A stretch of 64,000 nt of DNA from Marinospirillum perlucidum (GCF_003336805.1 NZ_QFWJ01000002.1:456844-520843), one strand, 5' to 3'. Positions 35,985 to 45,140 are shown, counted from the first letter of the stretch. Program-made: numbers and translations. The notes: generated by a model not told the origin, from the sequence alone.

Positions 35985-38216
35985 ATGCTGAACCCGGTTA
36001 CTTCCCGTCGCCTGGCCAGTCTGCTGGGGCTCCTGCTGGGTGCATTTTTAATGCTGGCACAATCCGGTTGGCTGCCACTGCTGGATCGTCTCTATGAACG
36101 CCTGGAACTTCTGACTTATGACTTTCGCATGCAGCTGCATCTGCCAGCTTCTCCGGGAACAGCCACAACGCCGATCGTTATTGTTGATATTGATGAAGAA
36201 TCGCTGAAGCGAGAGGGTCACTGGCCCTGGTCGCGAAGCAAGATCGCAGAACTGATCAAGGCCATGGATGCAGCAGGCGCAGTCATCATCGGGTTTGATG
36301 TGCTCTTTGCCGAAGCTGAACGCAACCCGGTTGAAGCCATTCAGCAGCAGCTGGATTCAACAGCACCTGCGTTAAGCCAGGATTTCAGATCACAATTGCA
36401 GGCTCTGGCTCCCCGTTATGACGGTGATCGGCTGCTGGCGCAAACCCTGGCGGATCATGAGGTGGTTCTCGGCTATATCTTCAGTCACCAGAACCCCAGT
36501 CACAGCGGTACCCTACCCTCTGCCCTGAATTTACAAAATCCTGGCCGGATAGAAAATTTGGCTTTGCCTTCCATGGCCGGATATACCGCACCTTTACCCC
36601 AATTGGCCGAGGCAGCCATCGGCAGCGGTTTTTTTAGTCTGGCGACCGATAGTGATGGGGTCGTGCGTCGAGCCCCGCTGGTAACCCGTTATGAGGACCA
36701 GCTCTATCCCTCTTTGTCGTTGGAAATGGTGCGCCAATACCTGTTGATTGAGCGACTACAACTGCACACCGAGCGCGTGGGTGGTGAAGAGCAGTTGGAT
36801 TCGCTGGAACTGGGCGGCAGTCTGCGTTTGCCCACAGATGGCTCGGGTCAGTTGCTTATCCCTTTTCGTGGTGGGGCGGGTAGTTTTCCCTATGTCCCGG
36901 CCTGGAAGCTGCTAGCCGGTAAAGTTGAAGATTCACCGCTCTCCGGTGCGCTGGTCCTGGTGGGAACAACCGCCCCCGGTCTGTTTGATTTACGGGCAAC
37001 GCCCGTGGATTCGGTATATCCCGGTGTGGAGGTGCACGCCAATCTGATTGCAGCCATGCTGGATGAACAGTTTCTGACCGAGCCTTCCTGGGCTGTCGGC
37101 GCTAACTGGTTGCTAGCCGGTTCAACCGGGTTGCTGCTGGCATTACTGCTACCCTGGTTATCCCCCTGGGGGCAGGTGGTGTCGGCCTTGTTGAGTGCGC
37201 TAGCCGTGACACTTCTAGTTAGCTGGCTCTGGGCCGTTGAAGGAATCGTCCTGGCACTGGCAATCCCCCTGTTGATGATTTTGCTGCTGGCCGTTTTCAA
37301 TTTTACCTGGGGCTTTTTCGTGGAAACAGTGAACCGGCGGCGTTTGGTCAATATGTTTGGCCAATATGTTCCGCCTTCGCTGGTCGAGGAAATGAGCCAG
37401 CACCCGGATGCTTTCAGCTTTGAAGGGCGATCACGCGAGCTAACCGTACTTTTTTCGGATATCCGTGGGTTTACGGCGCTTTCTGAAAACCTGGAAGCCA
37501 ACCAGCTAAAACACCTGCTCAATCGCTATTTTACCCCTATTACGCGGGATATTTTTCAGCACCGGGGCACCATTGATAAGTACATCGGTGATCTGGTCAT
37601 GGCCTTCTGGGGCGCTCCGCTTAAAGACGCTGAGCATGCTGTCAACGCCATTAAAGCAGGTTTGCAGATTCTGGATACCACCCGTGAACTCAATCAGACT
37701 TTTATCGCGGAAGGCTGGCCGCAGATTGAAGTCGGTATCGGCATCAACAGCGGCTTGATGAATGTTGGTGATATGGGATCGGAATACCGCCGTTCCTATA
37801 CCGTGCTGGGGGATGCCGTTAATCTAGGCTCACGGCTGGAAGGGGCCACCAAATACTATCAAGTGCCCCTGGTGGTGGGCCAACGAACACAGGAATTGGC
37901 TGCAGAACACTTTTTATGGCGTGAATTGGATTTGGTCAGGGTCAAGGGCAAGAGAGATCTGGTTCGGGTTTATCAGCCGCTCTGCCTGAGATCGGAAGCG
38001 ACCTCCCAACAGGAGGCCGAAATAGAAGCGCTGGATCAGGCCCTGATTTATTTCCGCAGTGCTCGTTTGCAAGAAGCACGCAAGGCCTTTGCGCGGCTTG
38101 CTAAGGAGCAGCCCCAGATACGCCTCTATGCGCTTTACCTGGAAAGGCTGGACCTTTTGGAAGACCAGCCCCCGGCCCCTGACTGGGATGGAGGCTGGAG
38201 TTTGCAGGAAAAATAA
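35985..38216 (+). CDS. CHASE2-domain class III adenylate cyclase
   Basis: A 743-residue membrane protein. One N-terminal helix (about 10-30) leads to a large periplasmic CHASE2 domain (50-370: IVDIDEESLKREGHWPWSR, GFDVLFAE). Three membrane segments (about 372-445) and a class III cyclase domain follow. Metal-binding aspartates are in LFSDIRGFTALSE and IGDLVMAFW, the adenine-selecting lysine is in GTIDKYIGD with the aspartate in VLGDAVNLGSRLEGATK, and the transition-state N and R lie in the same stretch. It should make cAMP, not cGMP. About 70 residues after the domain form a helical tail. It ends an operon with FecR and TPR-barrel genes. The start (35985 vs 35979) is not certain. Confidence 0.9.
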   Translation: MLNPVTSRRLASLLGLLLGAFLMLAQSGWLPLLDRLYERLELLTYDFRMQLHLPASPGTATTPIVIVDIDEESLKREGHWPWSRSKIAELIKAMDAAGAVIIGFDVLFAEAERNPVEAIQQQLDSTAPALSQDFRSQLQALAPRYDGDRLLAQTLADHEVVLGYIFSHQNPSHSGTLPSALNLQNPGRIENLALPSMAGYTAPLPQLAEAAIGSGFFSLATDSDGVVRRAPLVTRYEDQLYPSLSLEMVRQYLLIERLQLHTERVGGEEQLDSLELGGSLRLPTDGSGQLLIPFRGGAGSFPYVPAWKLLAGKVEDSPLSGALVLVGTTAPGLFDLRATPVDSVYPGVEVHANLIAAMLDEQFLTEPSWAVGANWLLAGSTGLLLALLLPWLSPWGQVVSALLSALAVTLLVSWLWAVEGIVLALAIPLLMILLLAVFNFTWGFFVETVNRRRLVNMFGQYVPPSLVEEMSQHPDAFSFEGRSRELTVLFSDIRGFTALSENLEANQLKHLLNRYFTPITRDIFQHRGTIDKYIGDLVMAFWGAPLKDAEHAVNAIKAGLQILDTTRELNQTFIAEGWPQIEVGIGINSGLMNVGDMGSEYRRSYTVLGDAVNLGSRLEGATKYYQVPLVVGQRTQELAAEHFLWRELDLVRVKGKRDLVRVYQPLCLRSEATSQQEAEIEALDQALIYFRSARLQEARKAFARLAKEQPQIRLYALYLERLDLLEDQPPAPDWDGGWSLQEK

Positions 38217-38304
38217 AGCCACTCTTTGAAGGGGGCAGTGATCCTCGGTAATCGCAGTATTTTTCAACCTGAACAGCTTCTTTTGCTGCGAAACTGCGGG
38301 TTCA

Positions 38305-39759
38305 TCAAACCCACTGCAGGGCCCCAACCAGCAGTAATGCCAAGGGCAGGCATCTTGAAAGCCATACGATCAAATCGGCGAGCCAAGGGGTTCTCAGACC
38401 CAGCTGGCGTTGCCAGAGTTCCACGGGCAAGGACCAGGCTAGAGCCGAGATCGACAGCAAAGCCAAACCCAGCACAGCATTGGTGCCCAGGGTACGGTCA
38501 ACAAAATCAAGCACCGGCAGGCCGTTGATTTGCCAGTTCAAAGCACTGTAAGAGAAGGCGGAAGGCAGGCCCAGAAGAGCAATGGCTCCCAGTCCCAGGA
38601 GTACAGCCAGTCTGGAACCTGAACGCGAGATCTGTTCGCGAATAGCGGCAGTAACGACCTTGGCGCCGCCGATACAGGAAGAAAAAGCAGCCAGGAAAAA
38701 TAACCAGAAAAAGATGGGTGCTAAAACCCGGCCCCAACCCTGGTTGGCAAAGGCTTCCGGAAGCGCGGTGAAGGCCAGGTCACTACCGCCGGTGGGGTCC
38801 AGATTTGCAGCAAAAAGCAGAGGGAAAATGGCCAGGCCAGCCAGTATAGCTACCATCGAATTAATCGTGGCAATGGATAATACCGAGCGGGCCACGTTAA
38901 CCCGGCGAGGAAGATAGCTGCCGTAGGTGATGAGATAACCCTGGCCGATGGTCAAGGAATAGAAGGCCTGCCCAAAGGCTGCTCGCCAGACCGTATCATC
39001 GTTAAGTTGGGATAAATCGGGGTTGAACAGAAATTCTGCTGCTTGAAGGGCATCCCCCGTGTTGAGCGCAAAAATAGCAAGCCCCAACAGGACTAGAACC
39101 AAAGCAGGCATCATGACGCGTGCAAACTGCTCTATCCCGCTGATCCCGAAAAAAAGCACCAGAGTGACCAGGGCGCAGGTAATTAGAAAGTAGATAATGG
39201 AAGCGTAACCACTGGTGAAGGTTTCAAAAGCAGGCACAGCACCCAGAGTCGCTTCCACGGCATAGCCCAGTGTCCAGCCGCTGACCACAAAATAATAGCT
39301 ATCAATCATCAGCGTCAGCAGCACGATGGCCAGCCCGATCAGTGCCATTCCCCGACCCAGGCCACCAAAACTGGCCAGGGTGGAACCATGTGCCCGGCGT
39401 CCTGCCGCTATCTCTATGGCTGCAAAGGGGACGGAGACAAAAACAACGGCAATCACATAACAGAGTAAAAAGCTGCCCCCGCCATTTTCTCCAACCAGGG
39501 TGGGGAAACGCCAAAGATTACCCAGGCCGACCCCGGCTGCAGCAGTCGAAAGAATAAAAGCACGTTCTGAAGACCAGACCGTATAGGGCTGCTCGCCTTT
39601 TTCCGCAGCGTTGCGGGAGACATCGGTAACGCAGGTTTCAGCCTGGCTGCGGCGATAGCGCGGCTGGGATATCGCCTCATGATCAAAAGAAGGCGGCTGT
39701 TCGGTGTCTGGGCCCTGCTGCCTGGGGCGTGTTTCTTTTTTGGCTGAGGAATCGGACAT
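38305..39759 (-). CDS. Sodium-dependent transporter, NSS/SNF family
   Basis: A neurotransmitter:sodium symporter-type protein of 484 residues with about 11-12 membrane segments. The family signature is strong: AFILSTAAAGVGLGNLWRFPTLVGENGGGSFLLCYVIAV, and the sodium-site region AFYSLTIGQGYLITYGSYL. Bacterial members carry amino acids or similar solutes; the substrate is not predictable. ATG 39759 follows GGTGAG and gives an unusually long hydrophilic N-terminal extension (about 60 residues, KKETRPRQQGPDTEQPPSF). It starts 4 bp after the HdeD-like gene on the same strand, so the two form an operon. Confidence 0.9.
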   Translation of the reverse strand: MSDSSAKKETRPRQQGPDTEQPPSFDHEAISQPRYRRSQAETCVTDVSRNAAEKGEQPYTVWSSERAFILSTAAAGVGLGNLWRFPTLVGENGGGSFLLCYVIAVVFVSVPFAAIEIAAGRRAHGSTLASFGGLGRGMALIGLAIVLLTLMIDSYYFVVSGWTLGYAVEATLGAVPAFETFTSGYASIIYFLITCALVTLVLFFGISGIEQFARVMMPALVLVLLGLAIFALNTGDALQAAEFLFNPDLSQLNDDTVWRAAFGQAFYSLTIGQGYLITYGSYLPRRVNVARSVLSIATINSMVAILAGLAIFPLLFAANLDPTGGSDLAFTALPEAFANQGWGRVLAPIFFWLFFLAAFSSCIGGAKVVTAAIREQISRSGSRLAVLLGLGAIALLGLPSAFSYSALNWQINGLPVLDFVDRTLGTNAVLGLALLSISALAWSLPVELWQRQLGLRTPWLADLIVWLSRCLPLALLLVGALQWV

Positions 39760-39763
39760 AGGC

Positions 39764-40336
39764 TCACCCCTTCTTGGCACTGCTGGCCAGAGCCAGCATC
39801 CACACGGAGCTAATAATAAGATCAATCCCCAGGAGTAAGCCGAGCACCCAGGGAAGCACCTCATTAAATTGAAACAGGATGAGTAGTGCCAGGCCCAGTG
39901 AACTCAAGCCGCTCACCAGAGTCCAGCCCCAACCAACGGCGGGCCTGATCCGAAATGCAAAAAAGGTTTTTGCCGTTCCCGATAGAAGGAAAAAAACCGT
40001 GACCAGCAGGGTCAGGGTGACAACCCCTGCCAGAGGAAACAGCAGCATCAGGATACCCGTGAGTAGGCCTAAACCCGACAAGCCCAGGCTGAGCAGGGTG
40101 CCTCGCCAGCGGGGTATGGAAAAAGAATGGAAGATTTGAGCCAAGCCAGCGATCATTAACAGGGTGCCGAGGATTATATCCACAGAGAGGGTGGCCACCC
40201 AGGGAAAGGTCACTGCCGCCACACCCAGTAGTAAGAAGACAATGCCCAAGCCTGTAAACCAGGAGCGATGGTTCTTGATCTCGCTAGTCAGCAGGTCGCG
40301 CGTCTGAACTTCCAGTTCGTTGATCGGTTCGCTCAT
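39764..40336 (-). CDS. HdeD-like (DUF308) inner-membrane protein
   Basis: A 190-residue protein with six predicted membrane helices in two repeats of three, as in HdeD/DUF308. Repeated pieces are GLGIVFLLLGVAAVTFPWVATLSVDIILGTLLMIAGLAQIFHSF and SLGLSGLGLLTGILMLLFPLAGVVTLTLLVTVFFLLSGTAKTFFAF. HdeD is linked with acid resistance at high cell density in E. coli; the molecular role is unknown. It starts at ATG 40336 (MSEPINELE) after GGAG, with a MITE-like repeat just upstream at 40365-40468 that may carry or disturb its promoter. Confidence 0.85.
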   Translation of the reverse strand: MSEPINELEVQTRDLLTSEIKNHRSWFTGLGIVFLLLGVAAVTFPWVATLSVDIILGTLLMIAGLAQIFHSFSIPRWRGTLLSLGLSGLGLLTGILMLLFPLAGVVTLTLLVTVFFLLSGTAKTFFAFRIRPAVGWGWTLVSGLSSLGLALLILFQFNEVLPWVLGLLLGIDLIISSVWMLALASSAKKG

Positions 40337-40364
40337 GAAACACTCCATATATTTTGGCTTCCAA

Positions 40365-40468
40365 GGAGCCTCTGATCAACACAGCATAAGGCAGGATTCA
40401 CTCCTGATGAATCGCTGCACTTCCCACATCCATGTGGGTCGCAGCGCAATAGTTAATCAGAGGTTTCC
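40365..40468. mobile_element. MITE-like non-autonomous element
   Basis: About 104 bp bounded by imperfect terminal inverted repeats: left GGAGCCTCTGATCAAC (40365-40380), right end reading GGAAACCTCTGATTAAC on the reverse strand (40468-40452). Inside are two more dyads: ATTCA/TGAAT, and a longer CGCTGC...CCCACAT/ATGTGGG...GCAGCG hairpin. The termini resemble those of IS5-type elements, but no transposase is present and target-site duplications are unclear. The rest of 40349-40670 has no gene. Confidence 0.55.
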
Positions 40469-40670
40469 TAAGCAGATTTTTGGTTTGCTAATGACTAGGT
40501 GGACTCGTCATTTGATATTTCAACGGGTCAACAGGACTTCCCATCTTGATGAATAAAAGAGCGAGGAGTAGCAAGCCGGTTGGGATTTGAGTTGGAGCAA
40601 GGGGTTCGGCGGCACTGGGCGCGTTTGACGCTTGATCAATCGTGTTGCCCAGTTGCCACCCGATCAGGTT

Positions 40671-41327
40671 TTAATCAAAGGAAATAATGGCTTCAGCGGA
40701 AATTTCGTTCTCATCGAACACGTTCAGGTCAAGGTCCCCTGAAACGCTGACAAAATCACCTTCTTCAACTCTGACGACCCCCTTGTCATCCAGTGGGTTG
40801 TAGCCCATCTGCAGGGTGTCGACCGAGATCATCCTTGCGCCGGTATCGATCGTGAATTCGCGTCCCGTTACCGAGGTAACAGTGCCAGCAACCTGAACAT
40901 CATAATCCGCAGGCACGGCTAGATAGCTGTGAACAGGGGGCAAGGCATCTTCTTCATCCGCTGCAGAAGGTGCCGTGACCAGCGTATCCCGATCTTCGAT
41001 GTAGACGCCGCCCGCTTCTATCTTCTTGTTTTGGTAAAGGCCGTCATCAACACGACCGTAAACCGTGACCTGATCACCCTCGCTAAGAGACCAGACATCG
41101 CCGATCGAGTCCCAGTCGTCAGTTTCGACTTGGACGACGCCCTCTCCAAAATCCAGGGTGAAGGCGCTGGGCGTGTGGGAAGCGACCTGGCCGCTTAGCG
41201 ATACCCAACTGCCATCCGGCTTGTCTTTAATCTGTGCACTGGCGGGCAGTGATAGCGTCAATGCTGAGGTTACACCGGCCAGCGTCATGGCTCTTAGAAG
41301 ATTTTTGTTTGCTGTCATGGAGTTCAT
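40671..41327 (-). CDS. Exported OB-fold-like protein
   Basis: A 218-residue protein with signal peptide (MTLAGVTSALTLSLPASAQ). Two related segments follow: WVSLSGQVASHTPSAFTLDFGEGVVQVETDDW...LSEGDQVTVYGRVD, and VQVAGTVTSVTGREFTIDTGARMISVDTLQM...EEGDFVSVSGDLD. Each looks like a small OB-fold barrel of the bacterial periplasmic YgiW/YdeI or DUF5666 type, so the protein is a tandem duplicate. AAGGAG lies 6 bases before the ATG. Such proteins have been linked to stress and metal tolerance; the function here is unknown. It lies 87 bp downstream of ectD on the same strand. Confidence 0.75.
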   Translation of the reverse strand: MNSMTANKNLLRAMTLAGVTSALTLSLPASAQIKDKPDGSWVSLSGQVASHTPSAFTLDFGEGVVQVETDDWDSIGDVWSLSEGDQVTVYGRVDDGLYQNKKIEAGGVYIEDRDTLVTAPSAADEEDALPPVHSYLAVPADYDVQVAGTVTSVTGREFTIDTGARMISVDTLQMGYNPLDDKGVVRVEEGDFVSVSGDLDLNVFDENEISAEAIISFD

Positions 41328-41414
41328 ACTGATCTCCTTACAAAAACATAGTGAAATGAATCGTGATTACTGAATTCGCAAAACGATGGGTTTGCGTGAA
41401 ACCTGACCTCCTTT

Positions 41415-42356
41415 TTAAGAAATCAACAAAGTTTCCCCTTGTTCTTCGCCGCAGTGGGCCTTCAGAGGGGGCGGATTATCCCGGGTTGCCAGAAAGCTTG
41501 GCCGGGGTGCCTTTCCGGAAAAAGGCTTATTCATGCGGTTCTCGACACTGTTGTAGACAAAGAAAAGATTGGATCTGGGCCAAGGCGACATATTGGCATT
41601 GGATGCGTGCAGGGTGTTGCACTCAAACAAGAGGAGCGATCCTGCAGGCCCCGTTGGCTGCTTAATACCGCCGCTATTGGCCAGATCAGCAATGTCCTCA
41701 CGGGAGGGGACACCCACCATCTGCTTGCGCAGGGATTGAGTCCAGTTATTGTCAGGTGTCTCGCCCGGACAGGGAATAAAGGCCTGATGTGATCCGGGAA
41801 TCAACATCAAGGGGCCGTTAAAGGCATTGTTGTCGGTGAGCATAATAGAGGCACTCACCGCTCTCATGGCAGGCATGCCATCCTCGCTGTGCCAGGTCTC
41901 GAAATCCGAGTGCCATTCGAAACCCTTGCCACAGAAACCCGACTTATCATTGATACGAGACTGGTGGATATAGACATCACTACCCAGGAGTTGCTGAACC
42001 ATGGCCAGCAGGTGGGGGTGGCGAGTCATGCGATCAAAGGCGCTGGATAGCTTATGCATATCGAAAACAGAGCGAACCTTTTTCTGGTTCGGGTCCATGA
42101 TCACCTGGTCTCGGGCACACATGGCCGAGTCCCTTTCGATGTCATCCAGCTCATCAAAGAAAGGCGCGACTGCCTCGGAAGAAAAGTAGCCCTCAAAAGA
42201 GAGAAATCCGTTGCGTTCGTAATCCTGTAATTCCTCTTCACTGAGAGGGCCATTGGCACGCTCTTGTGAATCCAAATGAATGACCGGCTCTTTCCTGGGG
42301 AAGCGCTCTTCAATGAAGTGCTCCCGGGTTGGATAGTAATCCGTCATCGGTTGCAT
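41415..42356 (-). CDS. ectD: Ectoine hydroxylase EctD
   Basis: EctD is a non-haem iron, 2-oxoglutarate-dependent dioxygenase that makes 5-hydroxyectoine from the compatible solute ectoine, so the host should be halophilic or osmotolerant. The 313-residue protein has the facial triad H149-x-D151...H250 (FEWHSDFETWHSEDGMP and CNTLHAS), the EctD signature DQVIMDPNQKKVRSVFDMH and the GPLMLIPGSH stretch. ectABC are not adjacent, so this is an orphan ectD that depends on ectoine made elsewhere or taken up. The first ATG follows GAGGA. A Crp/Fnr-type regulator is divergent, 152 bp away. Confidence 0.95.
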   Translation of the reverse strand: MQPMTDYYPTREHFIEERFPRKEPVIHLDSQERANGPLSEEELQDYERNGFLSFEGYFSSEAVAPFFDELDDIERDSAMCARDQVIMDPNQKKVRSVFDMHKLSSAFDRMTRHPHLLAMVQQLLGSDVYIHQSRINDKSGFCGKGFEWHSDFETWHSEDGMPAMRAVSASIMLTDNNAFNGPLMLIPGSHQAFIPCPGETPDNNWTQSLRKQMVGVPSREDIADLANSGGIKQPTGPAGSLLLFECNTLHASNANMSPWPRSNLFFVYNSVENRMNKPFSGKAPRPSFLATRDNPPPLKAHCGEEQGETLLIS

Positions 42357-42370
42357 TATTCTAAGTCCTC

Positions 42371-42431
42371 GTGTTGGGTGTTTTTAAAGCACCCTAACAC
42401 GCAGTTTTTCAAGGACAGATAACCTAGGTTA
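42371..42431. promoter_or_regulatory. Two dyads in the ectD/Crp-like divergent promoter region
   Basis: GTGTTGGGTG (42371-42380) and CACCCTAACAC (42390-42400) pair with one bulged base and would form a hairpin 15 bases before the ectD start. A perfect 12 bp palindrome TAACCTAGGTTA lies at 42420-42431, between the two genes. It is a candidate operator for the divergent regulator, though it does not match Crp or Fnr consensus sites. Confidence 0.5.
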
Positions 42432-42508
42432 AGTGATGGCAAACGTAAGGACCTTGCCCCCCCCGCCAACAAGAAAAAAATCAGGGCGCAATCTTATGAG
42501 GACCAGTA

Positions 42509-43282
42509 ATGAGTGAGCAGCCAGCCGATAGTTGCATCATCAAACACTTCCAGTCTTACACAAACATTGATGACAAAGACCAGCAACTCTTACTTTCATT
42601 GGAGAAAGGTCCCCAAGAGTGGAGCAAGAACGCCATCCTGTGGCAGCAGGGTGATAAGTCCGATAGTTTTTTTACTTTAAATAAAGGCTGGGCCTGCTCC
42701 TTTCGCGATATGGAGGACGGCAGCCGCCAGGTGCTGGATGTGTTTGTACCGGGGGATATTATTGGCCTCAGGGAATTTGCCTTTCAGACGCGCATCACCA
42801 GCGTCGTCTTGCTCACGGATGCTGTTCTTTGTTCCTTTCCCAGGCAGCATCTGGATTCTATCTTTGCCAGCTCACTGACACTCTGCAATCTCATGTTCAT
42901 GATTATTGCCCGGGATCAGGCGATTCTTCTGGAAAGGTTGGTGAATCTCGGTCGTCGTACGGCTCGGGAGAAATTGGCCCACTTTCTGGTAGAGCTTGCC
43001 CATCGCCTAGGGCGTACCAATGCGCTTGTTGAAAAGCATCTGTCTTTACCTCTGACCCAGAATATTCTGGCAGACGCTCTTGGGCTGACCAGCGTGCATA
43101 TCAATCGCACCTTGCAAGACTTCCGGCAAGAGGGTTTGTTAAACACTGGAAATTGTCATTTGGAATTGCTGAATATAAAGGGCCTTGCAGAGGTCGCAGG
43201 CTTTGATGCCTTTTACCTGGAAACCTCCGTCTTCAGCCAGCCTGCAAAGTCCGGGTGCTCAATGCAAGAAGAGTTGTCTTGA
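42509..43282 (+). CDS. Crp/Fnr-family transcription regulator
   Basis: A 257-residue protein with an N-terminal cyclic-nucleotide-binding-type barrel (about 20-140, GWACSFRDMEDGSRQVLDVFVPGDIIGLREFAF) and a C-terminal winged helix (TQNILADALGLTSVHINRTLQDFRQEGLL). It lacks the four-cysteine pattern of Fnr, so it should not carry an oxygen-sensing iron-sulfur cluster. The phosphate-binding arginine of cAMP-bound Crp is not obvious either, so the ligand is unknown. It is divergent from ectD and could regulate it. A start at 42509 has GAGGACC upstream. Confidence 0.85.
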   Translation: MSEQPADSCIIKHFQSYTNIDDKDQQLLLSLEKGPQEWSKNAILWQQGDKSDSFFTLNKGWACSFRDMEDGSRQVLDVFVPGDIIGLREFAFQTRITSVVLLTDAVLCSFPRQHLDSIFASSLTLCNLMFMIIARDQAILLERLVNLGRRTAREKLAHFLVELAHRLGRTNALVEKHLSLPLTQNILADALGLTSVHINRTLQDFRQEGLLNTGNCHLELLNIKGLAEVAGFDAFYLETSVFSQPAKSGCSMQEELS

Positions 43283-43344
43283 ACAGGATTCTTGCAATCT
43301 TCGCTCCCTAGGCTGCTACAGGGAGTAACCAGTTAGCCGGTTTC

Positions 43345-43830
43345 CTAAACAGAAGTAATCAGCATATAGACGGTGTTTTTTCCGGTAGGGCAGTAAGCCA
43401 TGCTGTGTTGAATACTATCTTCTTGAAAAAGCTCACAAACTATTTTGAAGCTGTCGTCACAATCCTCTATCTCAGGAAGGTCATCTTTATGATGTAATAT
43501 ATGAACGCACTGGTAATCCTCGTCTTCTGGATGAACATCAGCCTTTACTTGTTCCAACGCCTCTCTGGTTAATTCAGGAAAGCTCTTGTCGGGGTCGGAT
43601 GCTACGGTCACATACAAGCTTTTGGCAGTATCCAGCCAGTATTTGAAATCATCTTCATTAAACGAGGCTTCATAAGTCATTTCAGCGAGTTGCAGAAAGG
43701 TAGTGAGCAGCCACCTGGGGGTGGAGGGAACGGCGTAAAAATGGATTGAACCCTTCTTGTAGAGCCTGTGAATCCGCTTATTAAAATAGGCACGATCAAG
43801 GGATTGTTGATCTCTGGATTTGATATACAT
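43345..43830 (-). CDS. Hypothetical protein
   Basis: A 161-residue acidic soluble protein with no signal peptide, membrane segment or family that I recognise. It begins MYIKSRDQQSLDRAYFNKRIHRLY and has an acidic C-terminal half (EDEDYQCVHILHHKDDLPEIEDCDDS). AGGAGG lies just before the ATG, so it is a real gene. It is 38 bases downstream of umuC on the same strand and might be cotranscribed with umuDC, but no functional link is evident. Confidence 0.6.
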   Translation of the reverse strand: MYIKSRDQQSLDRAYFNKRIHRLYKKGSIHFYAVPSTPRWLLTTFLQLAEMTYEASFNEDDFKYWLDTAKSLYVTVASDPDKSFPELTREALEQVKADVHPEDEDYQCVHILHHKDDLPEIEDCDDSFKIVCELFQEDSIQHSMAYCPTGKNTVYMLITSV

Positions 43831-43868
43831 AAAACCTCCTTGTGTAGAAGCGGTTGGAAAGCAGACAA

Positions 43869-45137
43869 CTACTTTACTCTGGGTAGATCACTCCAGCGAG
43901 TAGTATAGGCGGGTGACAGATAATCGCGCTTCATGCTCCAGCCTTTTTGGATGCCCTGGGCGGCAAAGAAAACCCGCCCCAGGCCCTTCTGGTTGATTTG
44001 ATCCAGGGTTTGCATCAGTTGCCGGGTTTTGGGGTTATCCCTGGCTTCATCAAACAACTCCGGCTGAAAAGTGTAGGGATCATAAAAATCGGTCAGCAGA
44101 ATACCGCCCTTGGCATAGCAATAGCCGTCCTTCCAGATGCTTTTCAGGCCCCGATGAGCCGCTTCGATCAGGCTGCGGGTATCATCCGTGGGAATCACCA
44201 GCTCCAGCGTGGCGGCATTGCTGTATTGGGCTTCACGGCTATTAAACTGGCTGGTGCGGATAAATACCGTTAGCTGCTTGGCGGTTCGCTGCTCACCGCG
44301 CAGCTTTTCCGCTCCACGGGTGGCATATTCACTAATCGCTTCGCGCATGGCCTGAAAATCCGTGATTCTTTCACCAAAGGAGCGCGAGCAGACAATCTCT
44401 TTTTTAGTCGCCGGGGTTTCTTCCAGACCCAGACAGGCGGTGCCATTCAATTCCCTGACGGTTTTCTCCACCACCACGGAAAACTGCCGACGTATTTGAT
44501 GAGGATCAGCATCGGCCAGATCCAGGGCCGTGTGTATGCCCTGCTTTTGCAGGCGTGCCTTTAAACGCCGCCCGATTCCCCAGACTTCATCCACCGGCAG
44601 AAGGGCCAGCAGCTTGCGCTGTCTTTCCTTGCGGGTCAAATCCACCACCCCGCCTGTTGCAGGCCAGGCCTTGGCGGCGTGATTGGCCAGTTTGGCCAGG
44701 GTCTTGGTCGGGGCAATTCCCACACAGACGGAAATCCCGGTCCACTGGCCGACGGTGGCCCTCAACAACTGACCGAAGCCTTCCAAAGACGGGTTGGCAG
44801 GCATACCGGTTAAATCCAGAAAGGCCTCATCAATGGAATAGACCTCCACCCTGGGGGCCAGGTCTTCCAGAATCGACATCACCCGCTGGGAGATATCCGC
44901 ATACAAAGCATAATTGGATGAAAAGGTCACCACGCCATGACGGTCCAGTTCCTCCCGAATCTGAAACACCGGCACCGCCATCTTGATACCCAGAGCCTTG
45001 GCTTCCGGCGAGCGCGCCACCACACAGCCATCGTTATTGGAAAGCACCACCACCGGCTTGTTTTTCAAATCAGGGCGAAAGAGCTTTTCACAGGAAGCAT
45101 AGAAATTATTGCAATCCACCAGGGCAAACACCGGCAT
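43869..45137 (-). CDS. umuC: DNA polymerase V catalytic subunit UmuC
   Basis: UmuC is the Y-family translesion polymerase of the SOS response. The 422-residue protein has the catalytic acidic residues in FALVDCNNFYASCEKLF and EVYSIDEAFLDLTG, helix-hairpin-helix DNA contacts, a little-finger domain (about 245-350) and the C-terminal DUF4113 region (NPKTRQLMQTLDQINQKGLGRVFFAAQG...WSMKRDYLSPAYTTRWSDLP). It lies 3 bp downstream of umuD and is under the same LexA box. With UmuD' it forms pol V, which bypasses lesions at the cost of mutations. Confidence 0.96.
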   Translation of the reverse strand: MPVFALVDCNNFYASCEKLFRPDLKNKPVVVLSNNDGCVVARSPEAKALGIKMAVPVFQIREELDRHGVVTFSSNYALYADISQRVMSILEDLAPRVEVYSIDEAFLDLTGMPANPSLEGFGQLLRATVGQWTGISVCVGIAPTKTLAKLANHAAKAWPATGGVVDLTRKERQRKLLALLPVDEVWGIGRRLKARLQKQGIHTALDLADADPHQIRRQFSVVVEKTVRELNGTACLGLEETPATKKEIVCSRSFGERITDFQAMREAISEYATRGAEKLRGEQRTAKQLTVFIRTSQFNSREAQYSNAATLELVIPTDDTRSLIEAAHRGLKSIWKDGYCYAKGGILLTDFYDPYTFQPELFDEARDNPKTRQLMQTLDQINQKGLGRVFFAAQGIQKGWSMKRDYLSPAYTTRWSDLPRVK

Positions 45138-45140
45138 GGG

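Noticed and set aside
38286..38312. Terminator at the end of the NSS transporter gene
   Set aside because: GGGTT/AACCC pair spans the stop codon and has no T-run on either side.
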